Shown: one piece after another, positions 38,677 to 47,441 of the stretch | Layout of the letters: each line of letters begins with the position of its first letter | How positions within the stretch are numbered: position 1 is the first letter of the stretch | Assembly (NCBI RefSeq): GCF_900109225.1 | Contig: NZ_FNZK01000012.1 | Coordinates: 62,001-126,000, forward strand | Origin: Propionispira arboris | GTDB lineage: Bacteria > Bacillota > Negativicutes > Selenomonadales > Selenomonadaceae | Direction of reading: 5' to 3' | DNA: 64,000 nucleotides | Translations under genes and position numbers: made by a program | Notes under the pieces: model-generated | The model's input: only the letters and a program-made list of their open reading frames with translations | Database searches by the model: none | What the model was told of the DNA's origin: nothing

Positions 38677-38770
38677 TGTTTTTTGTGTTAAGTGAGTGCA
38701 ATATGTATTGTCCAATAAAGTTGGTAGAGAGAATTATAAAAATTTTTTATTTTTTGATTGGGGTGTGTAA

Positions 38771-41725
38771 ATGATACGAATTTTAAGAAAAATGATTGAT
38801 ACAGAAGATAAAAAGAATCCTTTTACGGATGAAAAATTAGCTCAAATGATGTCTTTGTCCAGAGTAAAGGTAGTTCATTTAAGGTTAATGGCGGGTATTC
38901 CTAATTCACGGGAAAGAAGGAAGAATATAATTCTGTCAGAATGTGCAAAGATAATTTTATCAAATGATAAGTCTAAAATTTCTGACAGGCAATTTACTGG
39001 TCTTTTGAATCAGCATGGATATAATATTTCACGTTATACAGCAGTGGAATTAAGAAAGCAAATTGAGTTAGAGGTTGCTCAAGGAAAATGGAAAGAAATG
39101 GTGCCTATGAATTCTGAATTAGATCCAATTGAGAGTATAGAATCTAAACAAGTTAGTAAGCAAGCGGTGGCTAAAGATATTGCATTTAGTAATATTATTG
39201 GCTATAAAAAAGGCATAAAAACACAGATTAATCAAGCCAAAGCTGCAATTTTATATCCACCGCATGGGTTAAATACTTTATTAACGGGTCCGTCAGGGGT
39301 AGGAAAATCATATTTAGCTGAAAATATGTATAGATTTGCTATTAAAGAGGGGATATTAGAAGATAAGGCACCGTTTGTTGTATTTAATTGTGCCGATTAT
39401 GCAGATAATCCACAGCTTCTTTTGGCGCAATTATTTGGTTATGTTAAAGGAGCGTTTAGTGGAGCGGTTACATCAAAAACAGGGTTAGTAGAAAAAGCAA
39501 ATCAAGGGATTTTGTTTTTGGATGAAGTACATAGATTACCGAGTGAAGGGCAAGAAATTTTATTTTCAATTTTAGATAAGGGTGAATTTAGACGCTTGGG
39601 TGAGACTTGTGCTACTAAAATTACAATCAGAATTATCGCGGCCACAACAGAAAATCTAGAATCAACACTTTTACTTACCTTTCGTCGGCGTATACCGATG
39701 GTGATAGATATTCCTTCATTATCAGAACGTCCAATAAGTGAGCGGTTTTCTATTATAAAAAAATTTTTCAAACAAGAAGCTTTGCAAATACAACGTACGA
39801 TAAAAGTTGATTCTGCGGTTATGAAATTTTTACTGATATACGAATGTAGGGGTAATATAGGTCAGCTGCTTAGTGATATACGTGTTGCTTGTGCAAATGG
39901 CTTTTTAAGTTGTATATCTGCTGGTACAGATGGAATTCTGATTTCTCCCGATACTTTATTAAATTATCATAGAGTGGATTTATTACAAAAGAATAGAACA
40001 TATGGAGAACTTACCCAATATGCAAGCAGCGATATTGTGTTTGATATGAATCCATTAAATGAAACAATAGAAGAAAATATGGAAATTTCATTCGAAAAAA
40101 TTTATACCATTATTGAGAAGAGTTTTTTAGAGTTACGAAACAGTAAAATTGCAGAAAAAGAGGTAAATAGGATTGTTCAAAATCGTCTCAATTTAGAAAT
40201 AAAAAAATATTTAGAGGGTAAAGAAAATTTAAATACAGCTATGTTAGAGCTGGAATCAATTATAGATTCGCATATGATTCAAGCTGTCAAGCAAGCTGTA
40301 TGTATTGCAAAGCGTTATATTCCGCTGCTAGAAGATCGTATTTACTATTTTGTGTCGATTCATTTAAGTACACTTTGTGATCATATTAAAAGTGGTATTT
40401 ATAAAACGGCGGCAGTGGATCTTATTAATATTAAAGAAAATTATAAAAAGGAGTACGCTGTTGCTAAATTAATGATGCTTGAAATTGAAAATGAATTAAA
40501 ATTGACATTTCCTAAAGAAGAAGTTGCAATGCTGACGATGTATTTAAAAACATTTTCACAAGGAAATATAGACTCGACGGGAAAAGTAAAAGTTTTAGTT
40601 TTAACGCATGGACGCGTGGCAAGTGGAATGGCAGAGGTGGTAAATCATCTTTTAAATGTAAATGATGTTGTTGGTATAGAAATGGGGTTGGATGAACATC
40701 CAGATAATGTGTTAGAAAGAACTATAAAAATTATTAAAGAAATTGATGAGGGGAAAGGCTGTCTTTTATTAGTGGATATGGGGTCTTTGACAAAGTTTGG
40801 GGAGGTTATTACAAAGCAGACAGGTATACAAACCTGTAGCATTGGGCGGGTAGACACTGTAATGGTATTAGAGGCTGTGAGAAGAGCTGCATTGATGGAT
40901 ATGAAATTAGAAACTATCGTTGAAGCTTTATCACTTGATCCATATTATATAAATAAAATAGGTAGTGCTGGCAGTATTGATAAGACCAAACAGAAGGCAA
41001 TTATTTTATCGTGCATTACCGGTGAAGGTAATGCAAAAAAAATGAAAGATTATATACAAGATGCGGTTGCTGGCATTGAAGAAACTGTAGAACTTTTTAC
41101 AGTTGGGGTTTTGCAGGCAGAAAAAATGGCGGAAAGTATAGAAGCAATTATGCAGCAGTATCATGTCATTGCTGTTGTTGGAACGATGAATCCATTCATT
41201 AAAGCGGTACCATTTATTTCTGTAGAAAAAGTTTTGAGTGGTGAGGGAATTTATCAAATAAAATCAGCGATTGGAAGAAACGCACAGCAACGAGTAGTTT
41301 TTACCGATGTAATTCATGAGGAATTGATAGTTTGTAAATTGGACTTAGCAGATAAGATACAAGTCATAGATTATATGTCGCAGATGCTTGAAAATTATGG
41401 AGCTGTAATGAAGGAGTTCGTTTTAAGTGCCTATAAAAGAGAAAGTATTGGAGCCACCTATCTTAATGGTGGGATTGGTATCCCGCATGGTGATGGTTCT
41501 TATGTTACAAAATCTGCCATGGCTGTGGCTAGTCTAGTTCAGCCAATTACTTGGGAAAATGATTTTATGGTAGATTTAGTTTTTTTATTTGCATTGACAG
41601 AAAATGATCAACAGTATATAAATTATTTTTATCAAATTATATCGAATAAAGAAGCCGTTTTAGGCTTAAAATCAGCAAAATCCATTCAGGGAATGCAGCA
41701 GATATTGAGTGGAAAACAATTTTAA
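38771..41725 (+). CDS. LevR-type sigma-54 activator with PTS regulatory domains
   Basis: 984 residues. The N-terminal region (1-100) is DNA-binding; ISDRQFTGLLNQHGYNISR resembles the RpoN-box helix-turn-helix. A sigma-54 AAA+ domain follows, with Walker A GPSGVGKSYLA (about 172-182), the sigma-54 contact loop GAFSGA (about 227-232) and FLDEVHRLP. Then come a PRD-like helical region (about 430-570), an EIIA-Man-like domain with LTHGRVASGM (His near 613), an EIIB-like part, and a C-terminal EIIA-Fru/Mtl-type domain with GIGIPHGD (His near 906). Such proteins switch on PTS operons according to phosphorylation. A sigma-54 promoter lies 9 bases after its stop. Confidence 0.92.
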   Translation: MIRILRKMIDTEDKKNPFTDEKLAQMMSLSRVKVVHLRLMAGIPNSRERRKNIILSECAKIILSNDKSKISDRQFTGLLNQHGYNISRYTAVELRKQIELEVAQGKWKEMVPMNSELDPIESIESKQVSKQAVAKDIAFSNIIGYKKGIKTQINQAKAAILYPPHGLNTLLTGPSGVGKSYLAENMYRFAIKEGILEDKAPFVVFNCADYADNPQLLLAQLFGYVKGAFSGAVTSKTGLVEKANQGILFLDEVHRLPSEGQEILFSILDKGEFRRLGETCATKITIRIIAATTENLESTLLLTFRRRIPMVIDIPSLSERPISERFSIIKKFFKQEALQIQRTIKVDSAVMKFLLIYECRGNIGQLLSDIRVACANGFLSCISAGTDGILISPDTLLNYHRVDLLQKNRTYGELTQYASSDIVFDMNPLNETIEENMEISFEKIYTIIEKSFLELRNSKIAEKEVNRIVQNRLNLEIKKYLEGKENLNTAMLELESIIDSHMIQAVKQAVCIAKRYIPLLEDRIYYFVSIHLSTLCDHIKSGIYKTAAVDLINIKENYKKEYAVAKLMMLEIENELKLTFPKEEVAMLTMYLKTFSQGNIDSTGKVKVLVLTHGRVASGMAEVVNHLLNVNDVVGIEMGLDEHPDNVLERTIKIIKEIDEGKGCLLLVDMGSLTKFGEVITKQTGIQTCSIGRVDTVMVLEAVRRAALMDMKLETIVEALSLDPYYINKIGSAGSIDKTKQKAIILSCITGEGNAKKMKDYIQDAVAGIEETVELFTVGVLQAEKMAESIEAIMQQYHVIAVVGTMNPFIKAVPFISVEKVLSGEGIYQIKSAIGRNAQQRVVFTDVIHEELIVCKLDLADKIQVIDYMSQMLENYGAVMKEFVLSAYKRESIGATYLNGGIGIPHGDGSYVTKSAMAVASLVQPITWENDFMVDLVFLFALTENDQQYINYFYQIISNKEAVLGLKSAKSIQGMQQILSGKQF

Positions 41726-41733
41726 CCATTTAT

Positions 41734-41749
41734 TGGCATGTGGCTTGCA
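41734..41749 (+). promoter_or_regulatory. Sigma-54 (-24/-12) promoter of the PTS sugar-acid operon
   Basis: TGGCATG (41734-41740), four bases, TTGCA (41745-41749); the GG and GC dinucleotides are 12 bp apart, as sigma-54 requires. It lies between the activator gene and the aldolase. Transcription would start near 41760. Confidence 0.88.
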
Positions 41750-41757
41750 TAATAGAT

Positions 41758-41794
41758 AAGTATGAATCAAAAGACGATTCGTACTTATTTTTTT
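41758..41794 (+). terminator. Terminator-like hairpin at the very 5' end of the operon transcript
   Basis: AAGTATGAATC pairs over 11 bp with GATTCGTACTT around a 7-base loop, followed by A and eight T. It lies after the sigma-54 promoter and just before the GGAGG of the aldolase gene. It could end the activator transcript, attenuate the operon or protect the mRNA 5' end. Confidence 0.75.
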
Positions 41795-41806
41795 GGAGGT
41801 CATCAG

Positions 41807-42436
41807 ATGAAAAAAAAACTAGCAGAATTTTCTCCTGTAACGGCTATTCTTAGAGGTTATGATTATGAGCAAGTGAAAACGGTAGTGGAAGTTTTGCTGG
41901 ATAGTCAGGTTCGTGCCGTGGAAATCACGCTGAATCGAGAAGATTCAATGCAGATTATTCGTAAAATTGTTGAAGCATATGGAGATTCTATTGCTGTTGG
42001 GGCGGGAACTGTTCTAAAGAAACAAGATCTTGAACAGGTAATTGAGATTGGTGCTGATTTTGTTTTATCACCGATTATGTTTTCTCCGGCAATGCTGGAT
42101 TTATGTAAGCAGCATGCGGTAATAAGTATTCCAGGAGCATATTCACCTACCGAGATCTATCAATCATTTCACGATGGGGCGGATATTGTGAAAGTTTTTC
42201 CGGCAAGGGGATTAGGGACAAAATATTTTCAAGATATTGCAGCGCCGTTTGGTGAACTACCACTCATGGCAGTGGGAGGCGTTAATGCAGAGAATGTTGC
42301 ACAATATAGAAAGGCTGGAGCAAAATATGTCGGGATTGCATCTGGGATTTTTCAGCCACAAGATATTAAAAGACAAGATAAAGTTGGTCTGAAAAAATCA
42401 TTATCATATTTTGAAAGTCGTGTCAAAGGGGATTGA
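41807..42436 (+). CDS. KDPG/KDPGal aldolase family enzyme
   Basis: 209 residues from the ATG at 41807, which has TTGGAGG before it; an upstream in-frame ATG at 41762 lies at the predicted transcript start and is not used. Class I aldolase that splits a 2-keto-3-deoxy-6-phospho sugar acid into pyruvate and glyceraldehyde 3-phosphate. Schiff-base Lys129 is in DIVKVFPARG and Glu39 in VEITLNRED. It is the first gene of the sigma-54 operon. With a DgoD-like enzyme present, the DgoA reaction (KDPGal) is the likeliest. Confidence 0.9.
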   Translation: MKKKLAEFSPVTAILRGYDYEQVKTVVEVLLDSQVRAVEITLNREDSMQIIRKIVEAYGDSIAVGAGTVLKKQDLEQVIEIGADFVLSPIMFSPAMLDLCKQHAVISIPGAYSPTEIYQSFHDGADIVKVFPARGLGTKYFQDIAAPFGELPLMAVGGVNAENVAQYRKAGAKYVGIASGIFQPQDIKRQDKVGLKKSLSYFESRVKGD

Positions 42437-42439
42437 AAA

Positions 42440-42919
42440 ATGGATGATGGGTTATGTTTTAATGAAAAATTAATTTTCAAATTATCAGATGAAATTGATT
42501 CTAAGGAAATTGCTTTGAGCTTTTTGGCAGAGCAATTATATGCCAAACAATATGTAACGGAAGGTTATAAAAAAGGTATATTAGAGCGAGAAAAAATATA
42601 TCCGACAGGATTGTTTACGGGTGGTATTAATATTGCCGTGCCACATACAGATTGTATCCATGTTCGATGCGATGCATTTGCTATGGGGGTTTTATCGAAA
42701 CCGCTTACCTTTTACGCGATGGACGATCCGGAACGAGAAATTGATGTAAACATAATTTTTATGCTTGCCTTAAGTCAGCCACATGGACAAATTGCAATGC
42801 TGCAGAAGGTTTTAGCTTTGGTCAAGGAACAAGAACAATTGAAGAAAATGATCAATTGTAAAGATGTAAAAACTATTTATGATATCTGTTTAAAATATTT
42901 AATTAGAGGAGACGAGTAA
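42440..42919 (+). CDS. PTS EIIA component, fructose/galactitol type
   Basis: 159 residues. PTS_EIIA_2 domain; phospho-accepting His69 is in INIAVPHTDCIHV. It passes phosphate from HPr to the EIIB encoded next. It starts three bases after the aldolase stop and ends one base before the EIIB start, so it is clearly operonic. Similar in class to GatA. Confidence 0.9.
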   Translation: MDDGLCFNEKLIFKLSDEIDSKEIALSFLAEQLYAKQYVTEGYKKGILEREKIYPTGLFTGGINIAVPHTDCIHVRCDAFAMGVLSKPLTFYAMDDPEREIDVNIIFMLALSQPHGQIAMLQKVLALVKEQEQLKKMINCKDVKTIYDICLKYLIRGDE

Positions 42920-42920
42920 T

Positions 42921-43199
42921 ATGAAAAGAGTTTTAGTTGCGTGTGGAAATGGAATTGCTACATCAACAGTAGTGGCACAAAAGGTTCGCGAAGCTTGTGA
43001 AGAGAAAGGGCTTTCTATTTTAGTAAGTCAGTGTAAACTTTTGGAACTTAGTGGGAAAGCAAATGATTTTGATTTGGTTATAACGACTGGGAAATTTACT
43101 GGAGATGGTGTCACTGTTCCTATAATAGGTGCAATTTCATTATTAACTGGTGTTGGTGAAGACGAAACCATTGAAAAAATAATTCAGATACTGCAATAG
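42921..43199 (+). CDS. PTS EIIB component, galactitol type
   Basis: 92 residues. The N-terminal P-loop-like phosphocysteine motif VLVACGNGIATST carries Cys8, typical of GatB-like EIIB. It receives phosphate from EIIA and phosphorylates the sugar as EIIC transports it. Confidence 0.92.
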   Translation: MKRVLVACGNGIATSTVVAQKVREACEEKGLSILVSQCKLLELSGKANDFDLVITTGKFTGDGVTVPIIGAISLLTGVGEDETIEKIIQILQ

Positions 43200-43210
43200 G
43201 AGGTAGGAAA

Positions 43211-44572
43211 ATGGATTTAGTTTATAGTGCATTTAATACATTATTATTAGCCGGTCCGATTGTACTTTTACCAATAATCATTACTGTTGTGGGGCTTTTG
43301 TTTAGAGTAAAGGTACTCAAGGCATTTCGATCAGGTTTAATTATTGCCATTGGTTTTGCGGGAATTAAATTAGTTGTTAATTTACTTTCGGATAATTTAG
43401 GTCCTGCTGCGAAGGCGATGGTAACTAATTTTGGTATCAAATTGGATATTTTGGACGTTGGTTGGGGCGCAATTGCGGCGGTTACCTGGTCATCCCCAAT
43501 TATTCCATTGCTGATTTTTGGTATTTTGTTGACGAATGTTTTGATGCTTGTGTTGAAGCTGACGGACACGTTAGATGTTGATATCTGGAATTATCATCAT
43601 ATGGCTATTGTTGGAATTATGGCGTATTTTGCTACGAATAATGTATTTATCGGGTTAGGGGCATCTGTTGTTATGGCGATTATTTCTTTTAAATTAGCCG
43701 ACTGGACAGCCCCGGCAGTTGAAAAGTATTTTGGTATTCCCGGAGTTTCATTGCCGACTATGTCCGCCTTATCATCTGTTATTATAGCGGCGCCACTAAA
43801 TAAAATTATTGATCAAATTCCTGTAATTAATAAAATTGATTTTTCGGCAAAAGATGCGCAAAAATATTTAGGCTTTTTTGGAGAACCAATTTTTATGGGG
43901 TTGATTTTAGGATGTGGTATTGGGGTGTTAGCCGAATATAAGATCACGGCAATCTTTGCGTTGGGAGTTAATATGGCAGCTGTAATGATTTTGATTCCTA
44001 AAATGACAGCATTATTTATGGAAGGGTTAATTCCAATTTCTGAAGCTGCTAAAAAATTAACCAAAGAAAAATTTAAGGGGAGAAAATTCTTAATTGGTCT
44101 TGATGCAGCGGTGGTTGTAGGGGATTCAACGGTTATTACAGCAGGGTTAATCATTATTCCATTAACGATTTTGATGGCAACGATTATTCCAGGTAATCGA
44201 GTTTTGCCATTTGCTGATTTAGCGGTTATACCTTTTAGGATAGCGTTGATTGTGGCATTGTGTAATGGAAATTTATTTAGAAGTATTTTAATTGGACTGG
44301 TTTGTATGGTGTTGATTTTATTGGCGGGGACGGCTACTTCCCCAGTGCTAACTGGATTAGCAACTTCTGTGGGGATTGATATTTCAGCAAGTGGCGGGAT
44401 TTCATCGTTTGCTGCAACGAGTTTAACTGTCAGTTATTTGGTATTTACAGCATTTACAAGTAATTTAATGTTGAGCCTGCCATTATTAGGTGCTGGCATT
44501 ATTGGTACATGGATATATATTGATAAATTTAAAGGTAATAAAACGAGTGAAGAAAAAATTGAAGATCTATAA
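43211..44572 (+). CDS. PTS EIIC component, galactitol (GatC) family
   Basis: 453-residue membrane permease, about ten to twelve segments, with GatC-family features (LDVGWGAIAAVTWSSPIIPLL region and the NNVFIGLGASVVMAI block). It carries the substrate across the inner membrane with phosphorylation by the EIIB. AGGAGG precedes the ATG. The substrate cannot be read from sequence; the flanking aldolase and dehydratase suggest an aldonate rather than galactitol. Confidence 0.92.
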   Translation: MDLVYSAFNTLLLAGPIVLLPIIITVVGLLFRVKVLKAFRSGLIIAIGFAGIKLVVNLLSDNLGPAAKAMVTNFGIKLDILDVGWGAIAAVTWSSPIIPLLIFGILLTNVLMLVLKLTDTLDVDIWNYHHMAIVGIMAYFATNNVFIGLGASVVMAIISFKLADWTAPAVEKYFGIPGVSLPTMSALSSVIIAAPLNKIIDQIPVINKIDFSAKDAQKYLGFFGEPIFMGLILGCGIGVLAEYKITAIFALGVNMAAVMILIPKMTALFMEGLIPISEAAKKLTKEKFKGRKFLIGLDAAVVVGDSTVITAGLIIIPLTILMATIIPGNRVLPFADLAVIPFRIALIVALCNGNLFRSILIGLVCMVLILLAGTATSPVLTGLATSVGIDISASGGISSFAATSLTVSYLVFTAFTSNLMLSLPLLGAGIIGTWIYIDKFKGNKTSEEKIEDL

Positions 44573-44624
44573 AAATGTAAATTTTATCGAAATACGCTAG
44601 GGTAAGAAAAGGAGTGTAAAATTT

Positions 44625-45770
44625 TTGAAAATTTCAGCAATTAAAATATATAGGGTTAAGCCAAGATGGATTTTTATTAAAATTACCACAGACGAAGGGA
44701 TCGAAGGCTGGGGAGAAATGATTTCTGGAACCAAAACAGAAACTGTGGTGGCTGGTGCAACTGAAATGGGCGAGTATCTTATCGGGCGTAATCCTTTCGA
44801 TATTGAATCATTATGGCAGGAGCTTTATAAATCATTTTTTCGTGGTGGTCCAATCAATTCTACGATTGTATCTGGCATTGAAACTGCATTATGGGATATT
44901 AAAGGAAAGTTTTGTAATTTGCCAATTTATGAACTTTTGGGCGGCAAAGCGCGTGATAAGATTATGGTCTATTCATGGATTGGTGGTGACAGACCGGATG
45001 ATGTAGTCAAAGAAGCGATAGATCGTAAAAACAGAGGCTTTAAGGCAGTGAAAATGAATGCAACAGAAGAACTGCATTATATTGATTCTTATGAAAAAGT
45101 ACAAGCGGTTGTCGATCGAGTTGCTTCGATTCGAGATACTATGGGTATTGATTTTGGTATTGCAGTCGATTTTCATGGGCGAGTACATAAACCTATGGCA
45201 AAAGTTTTGGCAAGAGCCTTAGATCCTTATAAACTGATGTTTATGGAAGAAGTGGTTTTGCCGGAAAATGAAGAAGCATTTAAAGAGATTGCTAAATATA
45301 CAGCCACACCTTTGGCTACCGGTGAGAGATTGTGTACGAGATGGGAATATAAAAATTTATTTAAAGAGGGGATTATTGATATTATTCAGCCCGATGTTGC
45401 CTTGGCAGGCGGTATTTTAGAAACGAGAAAAATTATTGCTATGGCAGAAGCTTTCGATATGGCAGCAGCACCGCATGCTCCGTATGGACCGATTGCGTTG
45501 GCGGCAACCTTACAAATTGATGCATGTTCACCAAATGTATTTATCCAAGAACAAAGTTTGGGGATTCATTATAATAAAGGTTTTGATTTATTGGATTTCA
45601 TAGAAAATAAAGAAATTTTTCAGTATAAAAATGGATTTGTTAATTTACCAAATAAACCTGGTTTGGGTTTAGAAATCAATGAAGATTTGGTTCAGAAAGT
45701 TTCAGAAGAAGGTCTGGTTTGGACGAATCCAAAATGGAAAAATTATGATGGAACGCATGCGGAATGGTAA
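44625..45770 (+). CDS. DgoD-like galactonate dehydratase (enolase superfamily)
   Basis: 381 residues, matching E. coli DgoD in length and motifs. The N-terminal capping domain is followed by a barrel with metal ligands in AVDFHGR (Asp, and the catalytic His two on), FMEEVV and ATGERL, and the second His in AAPHAPYGP. DgoD dehydrates D-galactonate to 2-keto-3-deoxygalactonate. Here a PTS would deliver a phosphorylated substrate, so the true substrate may be the 6-phosphate. The start is TTG at 44625 with AAGGAG 10 bases before. Last gene of the operon. Confidence 0.87.
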   Translation: MKISAIKIYRVKPRWIFIKITTDEGIEGWGEMISGTKTETVVAGATEMGEYLIGRNPFDIESLWQELYKSFFRGGPINSTIVSGIETALWDIKGKFCNLPIYELLGGKARDKIMVYSWIGGDRPDDVVKEAIDRKNRGFKAVKMNATEELHYIDSYEKVQAVVDRVASIRDTMGIDFGIAVDFHGRVHKPMAKVLARALDPYKLMFMEEVVLPENEEAFKEIAKYTATPLATGERLCTRWEYKNLFKEGIIDIIQPDVALAGGILETRKIIAMAEAFDMAAAPHAPYGPIALAATLQIDACSPNVFIQEQSLGIHYNKGFDLLDFIENKEIFQYKNGFVNLPNKPGLGLEINEDLVQKVSEEGLVWTNPKWKNYDGTHAEW

Positions 45771-45820
45771 GTTTTCAATAATTTAAAGAGGAATATTTAA
45801 AACGTTTTAGGGCAGACGCA

Positions 45821-45878
45821 TAAAAGGATCGATATATAATATCCCGTTCACGGGCATAGTTTATATCGGTCCTTTTTG
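45821..45878 (+). terminator. Large hairpin terminator of the PTS sugar-acid operon
   Basis: A 15-bp outer stem AAAAGGATCGATATA / TATATCGGTCCTTTT with G-T pairs, an inner CCCG-TTCA-CGGG hairpin, then T5. It is related in sequence to the hairpin at 38412. Confidence 0.85.
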
Positions 45879-46089
45879 ATTTCTTAAAATAAAGAAATCA
45901 TATAATGGTTATCCTGTCTGGAGAAACAGCTAAAGAAAATTTTTGTGCGAATATTCTTATAAATAACAAGAAATTATAGTATTTTTCGTGAAAAGAAAGT
46001 AAAATAGCAAAATCTCAAAGATAGATGAAGTTTATTATCGCTATAATGAGTACAAGAAGCCACTAATATACCTATAATATTATCTTTAT

Positions 46090-46135
46090 AATGATTAATC
46101 ATATCAAAATATATTCTTGATATGATCATTATGTA
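46090..46135. promoter_or_regulatory. Long interrupted palindrome upstream of the phytase genes
   Basis: ATAATGAT-TAAT-CATATCAA on the left pairs with TTGATATGATCATTAT on the right, with a four-base bulge and an AT-rich centre. It lies 230 bases before the first phytase start. Operator, cruciform or leader structure are all possible. Confidence 0.4.
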
Positions 46136-46364
46136 CTGGTGATGCGGATTGGTAATAGATAGGGTACTTTTCTAAGGATTTAAATAAAAATAATTATATT
46201 GTAATCTGAACCCCTTTGCAGTGAATCGTAATCGTGTTGTTATGTGAGTAACGAAATTATTTGATCACGATGTATGACTCATATCAATTATGTGAGAGTC
46301 TCGTTATGATCTCTTGGGTGTTCAGGTTTTAAAATATAAAAATAAAAGCAAAGGAGTTAAAAAA

Positions 46365-47303
46365 ATGTATAAATGGAAGCAAAAGACAGTCTTGTTTACC
46401 ATGATTTTGAGTTTTATAACCAGCTGTAGTATTGTTTTTGCCGCTGAACCGCCGGTAGGTGTTTCAATCTTAAAATATGACCGACCAGCAGGCACGAATG
46501 ATTTACCTCGGAATTTTCGAACAGCTCAAAGTGAATTTAAAAAGACGAGTAAGGATCAAACCATGCCTTCGCGCGAAGGGTTAGAAAATTTGCGGCTTTC
46601 TGGTAGCAGCTATTTTTCTAAAAACGAATTTCGAGAAATGTTAAAGCAACTGCCGAAACATGATTTGGTGATTTTGGATTTGCGAGCGGAATCACATGGC
46701 TATATTAATGACAATGGTGTGAGTTGGTACACTGCTTATAAAGCCGCCAATCGTGATATGAGTGCTAAGCAGATTGATGCAGTAGAAATGGAAGCACTGA
46801 ATGCAGTATTACATAAAGTCGTTCCAGTTGCCGTCCTCAGTAAGGATAAATCGATTGATTCGGAGGATGCTTTATATGTAGAACAGGTCATGACAGAAAA
46901 AGAATTTGTTGAATCGCAAGGTGTGAGATATTATCGCATCCCTGTTGCTGACTATGATGCACCTAGTGATGCAAATATTGATCAGTTTTTAAAGTTTTAT
47001 AAGAAACTGGCTGGCAATACATGGATACACACACATTGTGAAGCTGGTGAAGGGAGAACCACTACCTTTATGAGTATGATTGACATGCTGCATAATGCTG
47101 AAAACCTTAGCTATGATGAAATTATGACCCGTCAAGTGCTGCTGGGAGGTCAGGACCTTCGGTCAGCAACATCAAAAGATTCGGTAAAAAAGGAAGGTTA
47201 TCTTAGACGAGCGTTGTTCACCAAGCATTTTTATGATTATGTAAAAGTGAATCCGGATTTGGGAAAACACTGGAGTCAATGGGCTAAAGAACAGGGATAC
47301 TGA
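46365..47303 (+). CDS. PTP-like phytase (myo-inositol hexakisphosphate phosphatase), single domain
   Basis: 312 residues from the ATG at 46365, which has AAAGGAG eight bases before it. A Sec signal peptide (about residues 1-26, ending SIVFAAE) exports it. The cysteine-phosphatase loop HCEAGEGRTT has Cys225 and Arg231, the hallmark of PTP-like inositol polyphosphatases such as Selenomonas PhyA. The N-terminal LPRNFRTAQSEF and the GLENLRLSGS block are shared with both domains of the next protein. It should remove phosphate from phytate outside the inner membrane. Confidence 0.92.
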   Translation: MYKWKQKTVLFTMILSFITSCSIVFAAEPPVGVSILKYDRPAGTNDLPRNFRTAQSEFKKTSKDQTMPSREGLENLRLSGSSYFSKNEFREMLKQLPKHDLVILDLRAESHGYINDNGVSWYTAYKAANRDMSAKQIDAVEMEALNAVLHKVVPVAVLSKDKSIDSEDALYVEQVMTEKEFVESQGVRYYRIPVADYDAPSDANIDQFLKFYKKLAGNTWIHTHCEAGEGRTTTFMSMIDMLHNAENLSYDEIMTRQVLLGGQDLRSATSKDSVKKEGYLRRALFTKHFYDYVKVNPDLGKHWSQWAKEQGY

Positions 47304-47441
47304 TCTATCAGCGGATAAACAAAAATACAAAACCAATGAATGAAGACGTTCTTTTGCAATAAAAAATAATTATTAAAATAAAAATTCATTTGTGACAACA
47401 GTATTTTGAATAAAAAATCAATTTTTGAGGGAGTGGTATGG

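Larger units (their letters stand above)
38382..38770. other. 389-base intergenic region before the LevR-type activator
   Basis: It starts with the terminator-like hairpin at 38412-38476. A palindrome CATATT-GTACG-AATATG lies at 38660-38676. The rest is AT-rich with no ORF or RNA gene that I can support. The promoter of the activator gene must lie here, but no clear sigma-A or sigma-54 box was found. Confidence 0.6.
45771..46364. other. Nearly 600-base intergenic region before the phytase genes
   Basis: It contains the operon terminator (45821-45878), a long dyad at 46090-46135 and two copies of TTATGTGAG (46240-46248 and 46288-46296). It is very AT-rich and no ORF or RNA gene could be supported. 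It must contain the phytase promoter, but no convincing -35/-10 pair was found. Confidence 0.6.

Noticed and set aside
41762-41806. Upstream ATG for the aldolase
   Set aside because: It lies about two bases from the predicted sigma-54 start and inside the hairpin, without a ribosome site.
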